A stretch of DNA of 30,607 bases from an uncultured Blautia sp. Lineage in GTDB: Bacteria; Bacillota; Clostridia; Lachnospirales; Lachnospiraceae. The DNA lies in NCBI GenBank assembly GCA_900551715.1, contig URXG01000022.1, forward strand, positions 1 to 30,607, given 5' to 3'. Position 1 is the stretch's first letter, and the number at the start of each line of letters is the position of its first letter. This document shows positions 8,526-15,114 of the stretch, piece after piece. A program made the position numbers and the translations under genes. The notes under the pieces are model-generated. The model saw nothing but the letters and a program-made list of their open reading frames with translations, was not told the DNA's origin and ran no database searches.

Positions 8526-9743
8526 TTACAGCTTTCCTTCCCTGTCAGAACCAGTCCTGAGGGAAAGAATTTTATCCAGGATCAGTCCGGCTGCATCCTC
8601 CTTGCTCATAAGCTGAAGTGATACGTCCTCATCCTGTGTAATCAGGGTCAGCACATTAGTATCTCCCTGGAATCCGGCGCCTGCCACCTTAAGGTTGTTG
8701 GCTGCTACCATATCCAGATTCTTTTTCTGAAGCTTCGCCCTGGAATTACCAATCATATTCTGGGTTTCCATAGAAAAACCGCACAAAAACTGTCCAGGTT
8801 GTTTATGTTCTCCCAGATATTGAAGTATATCGTCTGTTTTTTCAAGTTCAATAGACATCTGTCCGTCTTTTTTCTTGACTTTTTCATTGTATACAACTGC
8901 AGGTCTGTAATCAGCTACCGCTGCTGCCTTGATGATGATGTCCTGTTCTCTGCTTACTGAAGTCACTGCCTCAAACATATCTCTGGCAGTTACAATAGGA
9001 ACTACTTTTACAAAAGGTGGTGGTGTAATGGCACATGGGCCACTTACCAGAGTGACTTCAGCACCCCGGAGCATTGCCTCTCTTGCAATGGCATATCCCA
9101 TTTTTCCTGAAGAATGATTGGTGATATAACGAACCGGATCAATGGATTCCTGTGTGGGACCTGCTGTTACCAGAATCTTCTGTCCCTTCAGGTCCTTCTC
9201 TCTGGCAATCTCTCTCAGTATATGTTCCTTAAGAGTCTCCGGCTCCGGCATCTTGCCTGCTCCAGTGTCTCCACATGCCAGATAACCGCTGGCAGGTTCG
9301 ATCACTTCATATCCATAGTGTTTCAGGATCTTCAGGTTATCCTGAACTACCGGATTCTCATACATATTGGTATTCATGGCAGGTGAAATGATTTTTTTGC
9401 ATTTGCATGCCATCACTGTAGTTGTCAGCATGTCATCTGCAATCCCATGGGCAAGTTTGCCGATCACATTGGCGCTGGCCGGTGCGACCATCACCACATC
9501 TGCCTGTTTGGCTATGGAAACATGCTCTACCTGAAACTGAAAGTTCCGGTCAAATGTCTCTACCAGACACTTGTTCCCTGTAAGAGTCTCGAAGGTAATG
9601 GGATTGATAAAATTAGTGGCATTCCGGGTCATAAGGACATGAACCTGTGCATGAAGTTTCTTTAATGCACTGGCAAGATATGCGATCTTGTATGCTGCAA
9701 TACTGCCGGTAACACCCAGAAGAACTGTCTTTCCTTTTAACAT
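8526..9743 (-). CDS. coaBC: Bifunctional phosphopantothenoylcysteine decarboxylase / phosphopantothenate-cysteine ligase CoaBC
   Basis: The 405-residue protein has both halves of the fused enzyme. The N-terminal flavodoxin-like CoaC half (about 1-180) starts KTVLLGVTGSIAAYK, has the active-site histidine in VEHVSI, the PAMNTNMYENP loop and the ASGYLACGDTGAGKMPEP flap with its cysteine. The CoaB half (about 185-400) shows VTAGPTQESIDPVRYITNHSSGKMG split across the nucleotide-binding core (VTAGPTQESIDPVR, then ITNHSSGKMG). Together they convert 4'-phosphopantothenate to 4'-phosphopantetheine. It heads the coenzyme A operon behind a promoter at 9787-9814. All key motifs are intact. Confidence 0.96.
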   Translation of the reverse strand: MLKGKTVLLGVTGSIAAYKIAYLASALKKLHAQVHVLMTRNATNFINPITFETLTGNKCLVETFDRNFQFQVEHVSIAKQADVVMVAPASANVIGKLAHGIADDMLTTTVMACKCKKIISPAMNTNMYENPVVQDNLKILKHYGYEVIEPASGYLACGDTGAGKMPEPETLKEHILREIAREKDLKGQKILVTAGPTQESIDPVRYITNHSSGKMGYAIAREAMLRGAEVTLVSGPCAITPPPFVKVVPIVTARDMFEAVTSVSREQDIIIKAAAVADYRPAVVYNEKVKKKDGQMSIELEKTDDILQYLGEHKQPGQFLCGFSMETQNMIGNSRAKLQKKNLDMVAANNLKVAGAGFQGDTNVLTLITQDEDVSLQLMSKEDAAGLILDKILSLRTGSDREGKL

Positions 9744-9786
9744 ACAATTCTCCTCCTTTTCTGCTGACTGTTGTTATATCTTTTTC

Positions 9787-9814
9787 ATTATAACAGCCCT
9801 ATTGGCAATTGCAA
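9787..9814 (-). promoter_or_regulatory. Promoter of the coaBC operon
   Basis: On the minus strand a perfect TATAAT (9787-9792) follows TTGCAA (9809-9814) with 16-nt spacing. The -35 region includes the palindrome gcaattgc (9805-9812). Confidence 0.55.
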
Positions 9815-9845
9815 TGAATTTTTTTGTTGTACTGTTTTTTATACT

Positions 9846-9878
9846 CAAAAAAACAGGGTTCCCGGTATGGAAACCCTG
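9846..9878 (-). terminator. Intrinsic terminator of the metallopeptidase gene
   Basis: On the minus strand an arm pair cagggtt/aaccctg (9872-9878 with 9854-9860, one bulge in the upper stem) is followed directly by seven Ts (9846-9852). It lies 18 nt after the stop codon of the metallopeptidase gene at 9897. Confidence 0.85.
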
Positions 9879-9896
9879 CTGATTCACCTGTAACTG

Positions 9897-10916
9897 TTAT
9901 TTCCAGACAGATGCATAAACCTTCATGATCATATTGATCCTTGCATCTGTAACTTTTGAAAGTGCACTTTCGATAGCCTTATATGTTTTCGGACATGTAC
10001 TCTGGAGACGAGAAGGATTAATACAATAATCTCTTACACATTCTGCAAAAAACTCAGAAGCACTCTGTACAGCATAAATTTTGTTGTCTCCTGTGTATTT
10101 GGTTTTCTCGCTGTTATATACGGATACGAAAGCACTGCTTTGATCCACATTACCTGCGATAAATGCCAGAAAATGACCAAGTTCATGGTAAATAGTGTTA
10201 TCTGCTTCCTGAAGAGTGATGGTTCTTGATTTGGCGACAAAATGACCTGCATAGGAAACAGACGGATCTACGATCACGCTGAAGCCCATCTTTGTGTATG
10301 CATTCAGGACTCTGCTGTCCATCTTTGGCGCGATGGAGGTTACATTACTGACTGTATACTTCTTGGTGCCGGATGTACCTGTGCCTGCTGTGGAAGAACT
10401 GGAATTACCTGTTTCGGTGGTATCCTCACTGCTGGCACCGGCAATCTGCCGCACTACTGTAGTAGTTACTTTGGTAGTGGTAGTTACCTTGGTAGTTACT
10501 ACTTTCTTTTTGGACTTTTTGGTGTATTTTTCTGTTGTTGCTGTCTTTACAGTCTTTTCAGTCTTAACGGTTGTTGTGCTGTTTTTCTTAGTTGTTTTGG
10601 TTGATTTCTTGGTCTGTGTAGGAAGCTTTTTGGTGTAGGTCTTTTTGGCTGCTTTTTTTAACCTGACTGTTTTCTTGCTTGTCTTGGTACTTGTGGAAGT
10701 CTTGGTAGTAACTTTAGGCTGTGAAGCAAGAGGCGTATCATCACCTGTAATTGTTGTCTCAATCACCGGATCTGTATAATCAGTCAGTTCCGGGATATCT
10801 GACGGCTGCCACAGCATTGCAAAACTTCCTGCTGTGATGATAGCTGCTGCAACAATGCAACCTGCTGCAACCTTCTTTTTTATGATAAAGTTTTTAAAAT
10901 TGATTTTCTTTTTCAT
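9897..10916 (-). CDS. Membrane-anchored ATLF/PPEP-like zinc metallopeptidase with Lys/Thr-rich stalk
   Basis: This 339-residue protein has a basic N-terminus and one membrane span (about 16-35). A long Lys/Thr-rich low-complexity stalk (about 68-155), a Ser/Thr/Gly linker and a C-terminal peptidase domain (about 185-339) follow. The zinc motif is HELGH at 244-248. EFFAE at 288-292, followed by CPKTYKAI, closely resembles the anthrax lethal factor C-terminus. Glu288 lies 44 residues after His244 and Tyr281 seven before Glu288, the spacing I recall for the zinc ligand Glu185 and catalytic Tyr178 of C. difficile PPEP-1. PPEPs cut Pro-Pro bonds in surface proteins. The anchor and stalk differ from secreted PPEP-1. 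A class I c-di-GMP riboswitch precedes the gene. Peptidase activity is well supported; Pro-Pro specificity is inference. Confidence 0.8.
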   Translation of the reverse strand: MKKKINFKNFIIKKKVAAGCIVAAAIITAGSFAMLWQPSDIPELTDYTDPVIETTITGDDTPLASQPKVTTKTSTSTKTSKKTVRLKKAAKKTYTKKLPTQTKKSTKTTKKNSTTTVKTEKTVKTATTEKYTKKSKKKVVTTKVTTTTKVTTTVVRQIAGASSEDTTETGNSSSSTAGTGTSGTKKYTVSNVTSIAPKMDSRVLNAYTKMGFSVIVDPSVSYAGHFVAKSRTITLQEADNTIYHELGHFLAFIAGNVDQSSAFVSVYNSEKTKYTGDNKIYAVQSASEFFAECVRDYCINPSRLQSTCPKTYKAIESALSKVTDARINMIMKVYASVWK

Positions 10917-10985
10917 GTTGTTATCACACCTTTCAGAATATGGACGTTTCAGATGTTGTCTGTATGTCAGACACTCTGTTTCATT

Positions 10986-11018
10986 AAAAAAACCGCTTAA
11001 TCCAAAAATTAAGCGGTT
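10986..11018 (-). terminator. Expression-platform terminator of the c-di-GMP riboswitch
   Basis: On the minus strand, 11-bp arms (aaccgcttaat, 11018-11008, with its complement 11001-10991) enclose a 6-nt loop and end in a run of Ts. It lies between the aptamer and the metallopeptidase start codon at 10916, so it must be read through for expression. Its 5' flank gcaaccg is complementary to the 3' edge of the aptamer. Confidence 0.88.
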
Positions 11019-11082
11019 GCTCTACACTAAAAACAAAGTATCCATATACAATTATCTGAATACGTCATTAAACCAGAATTTA

Positions 11083-11162
11083 ATGCGGCAACCGGCTGTC
11101 ATAGTCTCATGACCTTAGACCCTTGGCTTTGCGTCCCTGTCTTTCAACAGGTTTGCCTCTTA
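11083..11162 (-). ncRNA. Class I cyclic-di-GMP riboswitch aptamer (GEMM-I)
   Basis: Read on the minus strand, the segment holds the hallmark blocks of the GEMM-I aptamer in order. They are GGCAAACC (11157-11150), a P2 hairpin CCTGT-TGAAAG-ACAGG with the GAAA tetraloop, the invariant GACGCAAAGCC (11135-11125), GGGTCTAAGG, a P3 hairpin GTCAT/ATGAC with receptor-side CTATGACAGCC, and the closing GGTTGCCG. These match the established consensus closely. The aptamer begins a few bases after a perfect promoter and is followed by an intrinsic terminator, then the metallopeptidase gene. Together the 10917-11305 spacer (389 nt) is fully accounted for by this riboswitch on the minus strand and the promoter of the divergent operon on the plus strand. 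Confidence 0.93.
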
Positions 11163-11169
11163 TGCGCAC

Positions 11170-11198
11170 ATTATAAAGGCTTTTCGCTTTAATGTCAA
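11170..11198 (-). promoter_or_regulatory. Consensus sigma-A promoter of the riboswitch-metallopeptidase transcript
   Basis: On the minus strand a perfect TTGACA (11193-11198), a 17-nt spacer and a perfect TATAAT (11170-11175) are present. Transcription would start near 11163, just before the aptamer. A promoter this close to consensus suggests that control lies mainly in the riboswitch, not in initiation. Confidence 0.88.
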
Positions 11199-11249
11199 TC
11201 TGTTAAAACAATATTTTCCAATTATATTCTTTTTTTTGTCTGAATCTGC

Positions 11250-11255
11250 TATACT
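11250..11255 (+). promoter_or_regulatory. Probable -10 box of the transglutaminase/pilus operon
   Basis: TATACT lies 50 nt before the lipoprotein start codon. No good -35 box is seen 16-18 nt upstream, where the sequence is T-rich, so initiation may need an activator or another sigma factor. Confidence 0.35.
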
Positions 11256-11305
11256 GATGCTATCGGGACAAAAATCCCCAACATCGTTAAGGAGCCGGCA
11301 AAAAT

Positions 11306-12232
11306 ATGAAATCTTCTCTTTTTTTCCGTTTCCCTGCCATCATTTTGTGTTTATCACTGTGGCTTTTTTTATCAGGCTGTGACTCCGGATCTTCCGTTTC
11401 TTCCACAGAGCCTCCTGTATTTTCACCACTTCAGGTTCTTGTACCGGAGGCACCTGGCAAAGAAACCATCGGTTCTTCACCGCTGGTTCTTGATATCTCC
11501 GAAAAAAATCAGGGATACCTTACTGCTGAATCTGATTCTTCGGATTCTTCCATGAATCTTCAGATTTCTACACCTACAGAAGTTCTATATTCCTATTTTA
11601 TCAGTCCCGGAGAAACCGCAGTAATTCCTTTTTCAGAGGGCAATGGTGATTATATGATCACCTGCTATCAACAGGTCAGTGGTGATCAGTATGCAGCTCT
11701 CTATATGGAAACAGTAACTGTGGAACTCTCCAATGAGTTTCTGCCTTTCCTGTATCCCAACCAATATGTTAACTTTACTCCGGAAAGCAAGGCAAGCAAG
11801 CTGGCACTTTCCATGGTTACAGAAGACACTGAAGATTTGGAAGCGCTGGAGCTGATCTACAATTATGTTACCGAAAACCTCACCTATGATTACCGCAAGG
11901 CAGACACTGTAGGAACCGGTTATCTGCCTGATGTAGATGAAACACTGGGTACCGGTACCGGCATCTGTTTTGATTATGCGGCACTGACTGCAGCCATGTT
12001 GAGAAGCTGCGATATTCCCTGTAAACTTCAGATTGGTTATGCCGGAGATATCAAGCACGCCTGGATTGATGTTTACATCCGTTCCAAAGGCTGGGTCAAC
12101 AATGCTGTTTCCTTCAAAGGCGACAGCTGGTCTCTGATGGACCCCACTTTTGATTCCAACAGTGATGATAAAGAAGCCATCCAGGAATATATCGGCGATG
12201 AAAGTAACTATACTCTGCAATTTACACGTTAA
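11306..12232 (+). CDS. Lipoprotein with transglutaminase-like (papain-fold) domain
   Basis: This 308-residue protein has a lipoprotein signal peptide ending in LSGC, with Cys25 as the lipidated residue, then a Ser-rich linker and a beta-rich domain. The C-terminal transglutaminase-core domain (about 165-285) has the triad Cys221 in GICFDYA, His251 in KHAWIDVY and Asp279 in MDPTFD. Such domains act as cysteine peptidases, amidases or cross-linkers, and the reaction here is unknown. It is anchored on the outer face of the membrane. It is the first gene of the operon; the pilC-like gene follows after 19 nt. A Pro-Pro bond (residues 36-37, TEPPVFSP) sits 11 residues after the anchor, a possible site for the divergent PPEP-like protease. 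The start has an AAGGAG site. Confidence 0.88.
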   Translation: MKSSLFFRFPAIILCLSLWLFLSGCDSGSSVSSTEPPVFSPLQVLVPEAPGKETIGSSPLVLDISEKNQGYLTAESDSSDSSMNLQISTPTEVLYSYFISPGETAVIPFSEGNGDYMITCYQQVSGDQYAALYMETVTVELSNEFLPFLYPNQYVNFTPESKASKLALSMVTEDTEDLEALELIYNYVTENLTYDYRKADTVGTGYLPDVDETLGTGTGICFDYAALTAAMLRSCDIPCKLQIGYAGDIKHAWIDVYIRSKGWVNNAVSFKGDSWSLMDPTFDSNSDDKEAIQEYIGDESNYTLQFTR

Positions 12233-12251
12233 TGGCAAAGGAGACTTACCT

Positions 12252-13295
12252 ATGAAATATAAACTTACTGCCCAGGAGCTTTCTAGTTTCTTCGGTCAGC
12301 TGGGAATCCTGATACATTCCGGAATTTCTGCTGTAGAAGGACTTCATATCCTTCTGGAAGAAAGTACTACTGATACAGACCGGGCAATTATCAGCCCCCT
12401 CATAAAATCAATGGAAGAAACAGGTTCTCTTTCCCAGTCTGTAAAGGACGCCGGAATCTTTCCACATCTTGCTGTCACCTACATAAAAACAGGCGAAGAA
12501 ACCGGCTGCCTGGACGAAACCCTGAACAGTCTTGCCCACTACTACCGGCAGGAAGATGAAATCTCCGGTGAAATAAAAAGTGCTGTCACTTATCCGCTTC
12601 TTATGTTGGGTATGATGGCAGTGGTGATTCTGGTACTTCTTGTGAAGGTTCTTCCTGTTTTCCGCCAGGTTTTCCGCCAGATGGGAATGGAAATGAACGG
12701 TTTTTCAGAAGGACTTCTTAATGCCGGCAATACCATCAGTCAGTATTCTGCTGTTTTTCTGGCTTTTGCAGTTCTGCTGATCGGCTGTGTATTTTTCTTC
12801 TGTTTTTATCCAAAGGCACGTAAATGGATCACCGGAATCCTGTACCGGCTTCCGGGACTTCGGGATATTCCTCTTTCTCTTGATTACAGCAAAATGACAC
12901 AGGGACTGGCTCTGGGACTCAGAAGCGGGCTTTCCCCTGAAACAAGTCTGTCTCTTGCTTCAGAAATGACTTCCCACCCTATAGTTCGGGAACGGCTTTC
13001 CAGAACCTCTTCCTTTCTGGATGAGGGGATGCCTTTTTCCCAGGCACTGATCCAGTCCGGACTTTTTGGAGGTATGGAGGGAAGACTCCTGTCCGTGGCA
13101 TTTCAGTCTGGAACTGCTGATGAATCACTGACAGATCTTGCTGACCGCTACCAGGAAAAATCCCTGGAAATGATTTACCAGGCTATTTCTGTAGTAGAAC
13201 CTACCATCGTTATTTTTCTTTCCCTGCTGGTAGGTCTGGTTCTTCTTTCTGTTATGATGCCACTTTTGGGAATTCTTTCTGATATTGCTGTGTGA
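12252..13295 (+). CDS. pilC: Type II secretion/type IV pilus platform protein (GspF/PilC family)
   Basis: The 347-residue protein has two copies of the GspF cytoplasmic domain. The first opens FFGQLGILIHSGISAVEGL and the second follows at about 200 (QGLALGLRSGLSPETSLSLA). Three membrane spans lie near 118-140, 168-190 and 318-345. It is the inner-membrane platform on which pilin-like subunits are assembled or withdrawn by a cytoplasmic ATPase. Its size is closer to ComGB than to the 400-residue PilC of Gram-negatives. I chose the ATG at 12252, with AAGGAGA 8 nt upstream, over in-frame starts that lie inside the preceding gene. Four small membrane proteins and pilT follow. Confidence 0.9.
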   Translation: MKYKLTAQELSSFFGQLGILIHSGISAVEGLHILLEESTTDTDRAIISPLIKSMEETGSLSQSVKDAGIFPHLAVTYIKTGEETGCLDETLNSLAHYYRQEDEISGEIKSAVTYPLLMLGMMAVVILVLLVKVLPVFRQVFRQMGMEMNGFSEGLLNAGNTISQYSAVFLAFAVLLIGCVFFFCFYPKARKWITGILYRLPGLRDIPLSLDYSKMTQGLALGLRSGLSPETSLSLASEMTSHPIVRERLSRTSSFLDEGMPFSQALIQSGLFGGMEGRLLSVAFQSGTADESLTDLADRYQEKSLEMIYQAISVVEPTIVIFLSLLVGLVLLSVMMPLLGILSDIAV

Positions 13296-13305
13296 GGTAA
13301 CATAA

Positions 13306-13668
13306 ATGGAGCTTTTTGAAAGTCACAGAAAAAAATTTTTTCGAAATATGCTGGTGGTCTTTCCCCTTCTTTTTCTGCTGGTCATTGCTTCTGTTTTTCT
13401 TGCAGGAGTTTCTTTTACATCCAAAGATACTCTTCAGAAAGAGCAGCAGCTTCTGGAACAGTCATTAAAAAGAGGGGCTGTTCACACTTATGCACTGACA
13501 GGACGCTATCCGGAAAGCGCAGAGGAACTTATAAAAGATTATCATATCACCTATGATTCTTCTCGTTTTGTGATTGAATATGTTCCTAATGGAAGTAATC
13601 TTTTTCCTATGATCAGTGTAATCCCTCTTTCCGTTTCCTTCAGCAACAGAAAGGAGGCCGCTTCATGA
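13306..13668 (+). CDS. Small single-span protein of the pilus-type operon
   Basis: This 120-residue protein has a short basic cytoplasmic head, one membrane span (about 16-35), a short coiled segment and an external domain containing YALTGRYPESAEELIKDY. That last stretch resembles the first soluble segment of pseudopilins, where a Tyr-Pro-like motif follows the long helix. There is no class III signal with a +5 glutamate, so it is not a standard prepilin. It begins 10 nt after pilC and its stop overlaps the next start by 4 nt (ATGA), indicating translational coupling. The role is unknown; a minor subunit or alignment component of the filament is plausible from context. Confidence 0.75.
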   Translation: MELFESHRKKFFRNMLVVFPLLFLLVIASVFLAGVSFTSKDTLQKEQQLLEQSLKRGAVHTYALTGRYPESAEELIKDYHITYDSSRFVIEYVPNGSNLFPMISVIPLSVSFSNRKEAAS

Positions 13669-14168
13669 AAAAAACTTCTGTAAGAGTCCACAGTGTTCCT
13701 GCATTATTTTCTCTGCTGCTCTTTGGACTTTTTGCTTTATTTCTTCTTATGATGCTGTTATTTTCCGCAAGAGCATACCAGCAGGAGACTGTTTTTTCCC
13801 AGACAGAAGATTCTCTTGACACTGCTTCTGCATATATTACTACAAAATTCCGTCAGCATGATACTTCTGGAGGAATCTTTACTGGTAAACTGAAAGGATT
13901 TCCTGCCTTATGTTTTCGGGATACCCTGGATGGCAAAGATTATATTACTTATCTCTATCTGGACCAAAACAGTCTGAAAGAGCTTTTCACTGCTGTCGAT
14001 ACAGAGATTTCTCCAGATGCAGGTACTCTCATAGCAGAGCTTTCTGATTTTCAGGCAGAAGCACTGGACAATGGCTTCTACCATATTTCTCTCCAGAGCA
14101 TAGATGACAGAAAATCTGACTTTTACCTTCACAGCTATACAACCGGAAAGGAGGATACCTCCTCATGA
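13665..14168 (+). CDS. DUF4860-like single-span protein
   Basis: The 167-residue protein has one long N-terminal span (about 12-38) beginning VPALFSLLLFGLFALFLL, then an external domain rich in acidic and aromatic residues. It reminds me of DUF4860 proteins encoded in the same type of clostridial pilC/pilT cluster; this is memory, not a search. The membrane segment resembles that of the protein encoded at 14617, with a Pro at the second position of the possible mature end and no glutamate at position 5. The gene is coupled by 4-nt overlaps on both sides. A pilin-like minor subunit is the likeliest role. Confidence 0.72.
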   Translation: MKKTSVRVHSVPALFSLLLFGLFALFLLMMLLFSARAYQQETVFSQTEDSLDTASAYITTKFRQHDTSGGIFTGKLKGFPALCFRDTLDGKDYITYLYLDQNSLKELFTAVDTEISPDAGTLIAELSDFQAEALDNGFYHISLQSIDDRKSDFYLHSYTTGKEDTSS

Positions 14169-14620
14169 AAAAAACAGCCAGACATTCCAAAAACAGTCTT
14201 TTTCTTATGGAAATGGTCATGGTTCTTCTTTTCCTTTCTCTTTCCGGAGCTGCCTGTGTCCGGATTTTTGCAACGGCAAGAGAAAACCGTATACAGACCC
14301 AGGAATGGATTCATATTCAGTCTCTTACCACTTCGATCGGCGAAATTATGGAGGGAACCAGCGGCAGAGAAGCAGACTTTCTTCAGTACCTGCCTGGAGG
14401 AGCTGTCAGTGATTCTTCTATTGTCTGGTATTATGACAACACCTGGGAATTATGTAGCCATGAAGATGCTTCTTACGAAATGAACCTTTCTTTTTCTGAT
14501 GTAAAAGAAGAAAAAAAGGCAACCCTTACCTTTTCCAGGCTTTATGCCAAATCAGAAAAACTATATTCCATTGACCTCGCTTTTCCGATAATCCAGACAG
14601 CAAAGGAGACGATATCATGA
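14165..14620 (+). CDS. Prepilin-like protein
   Basis: This 151-residue protein has a short basic leader ending in KNS followed by LFLMEMVMVLLFLSLSGAA. If cut after Ser10, the mature protein would start LFLME with glutamate at +5, the hallmark of type IV pilins, although serine replaces the usual glycine at -1. The hydrophobic helix (about 11-32) is followed by a soluble domain of about 115 residues. It is the best pilin candidate of the cluster, either a subunit of the filament or a minor tip component. No prepilin peptidase gene is present nearby. Its start overlaps the previous stop (ATGA), with a GGAGG site. Confidence 0.75.
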   Translation: MKKTARHSKNSLFLMEMVMVLLFLSLSGAACVRIFATARENRIQTQEWIHIQSLTTSIGEIMEGTSGREADFLQYLPGGAVSDSSIVWYYDNTWELCSHEDASYEMNLSFSDVKEEKKATLTFSRLYAKSEKLYSIDLAFPIIQTAKETIS

Positions 14621-15099
14621 AGCAGAAAAAAACACTTTTCGCAGCCACCGGTATCCCCTCTCTGTTCCTGATTTTCGGAGTGTTATGTCTGGCTGTACTT
14701 GCTCTTCTGACGCTGGGAAATTCCCGTTCTGCATTAAGTTCTGCCAGACTTTCCATGGAACAGACGGAGCAGTACTACAAAGCCTGTCAGACCGCTTCTG
14801 ATCAGGTTTCTCAGATTCAGGATTGTCTTGTCAGCTATTATAAAAATTCCGCCGGAGAGGATGCTTATTATACTGCTGTTGACAGGCTTTCCAACGAAAT
14901 CTCCGAGGTTACAGTAGACACAGCAGAACATACCGTACAATTTACCTGTGAATTTTCGGACACTCAGGAATTGTCTGTGAAACTTCAGATCCTGTACCCT
15001 TCTACGGAAGAGGATACCTTTCTGGATATTCTGGAATGGAAAACAGAAGTCACTGATACCTGGAGTCCGGATAACAGTCTGAATCTTTATACAACATAG
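14617..15099 (+). CDS. Minor pilin-like single-span protein
   Basis: The 160-residue protein begins with a basic leader, then TGIPSLFLIFGVLCLAVLAL (about 11-30) as the single membrane helix, and a soluble domain with heptad-like helices and beta strands. The TG/IP junction could be a class III signal cleavage site. Position +5 would be Phe, not Glu, as in the GspK/PilX class of minor pilins. It shares the IPSLF-type pattern with the 13665 gene product. It is translationally coupled to the preceding gene by ATGA overlap, and 15 nt separate it from pilT. Function beyond a filament accessory part cannot be given. Confidence 0.7.
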   Translation: MKQKKTLFAATGIPSLFLIFGVLCLAVLALLTLGNSRSALSSARLSMEQTEQYYKACQTASDQVSQIQDCLVSYYKNSAGEDAYYTAVDRLSNEISEVTVDTAEHTVQFTCEFSDTQELSVKLQILYPSTEEDTFLDILEWKTEVTDTWSPDNSLNLYTT

Positions 15100-15114
15100 G
15101 GGACAATAACTATT

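Noticed and set aside
10450..10720. TTGGT/TTTTGG-rich stretch as a possible tandem DNA repeat or CRISPR-like array
   Set aside because: It encodes the Lys/Thr-rich stalk of the peptidase; there are no regular direct repeats with spacers.
12150..12251. Earlier in-frame start for pilC
   Set aside because: It lies inside the preceding lipoprotein gene and has no ribosome site, whereas the ATG at 12252 follows AAGGAGA.
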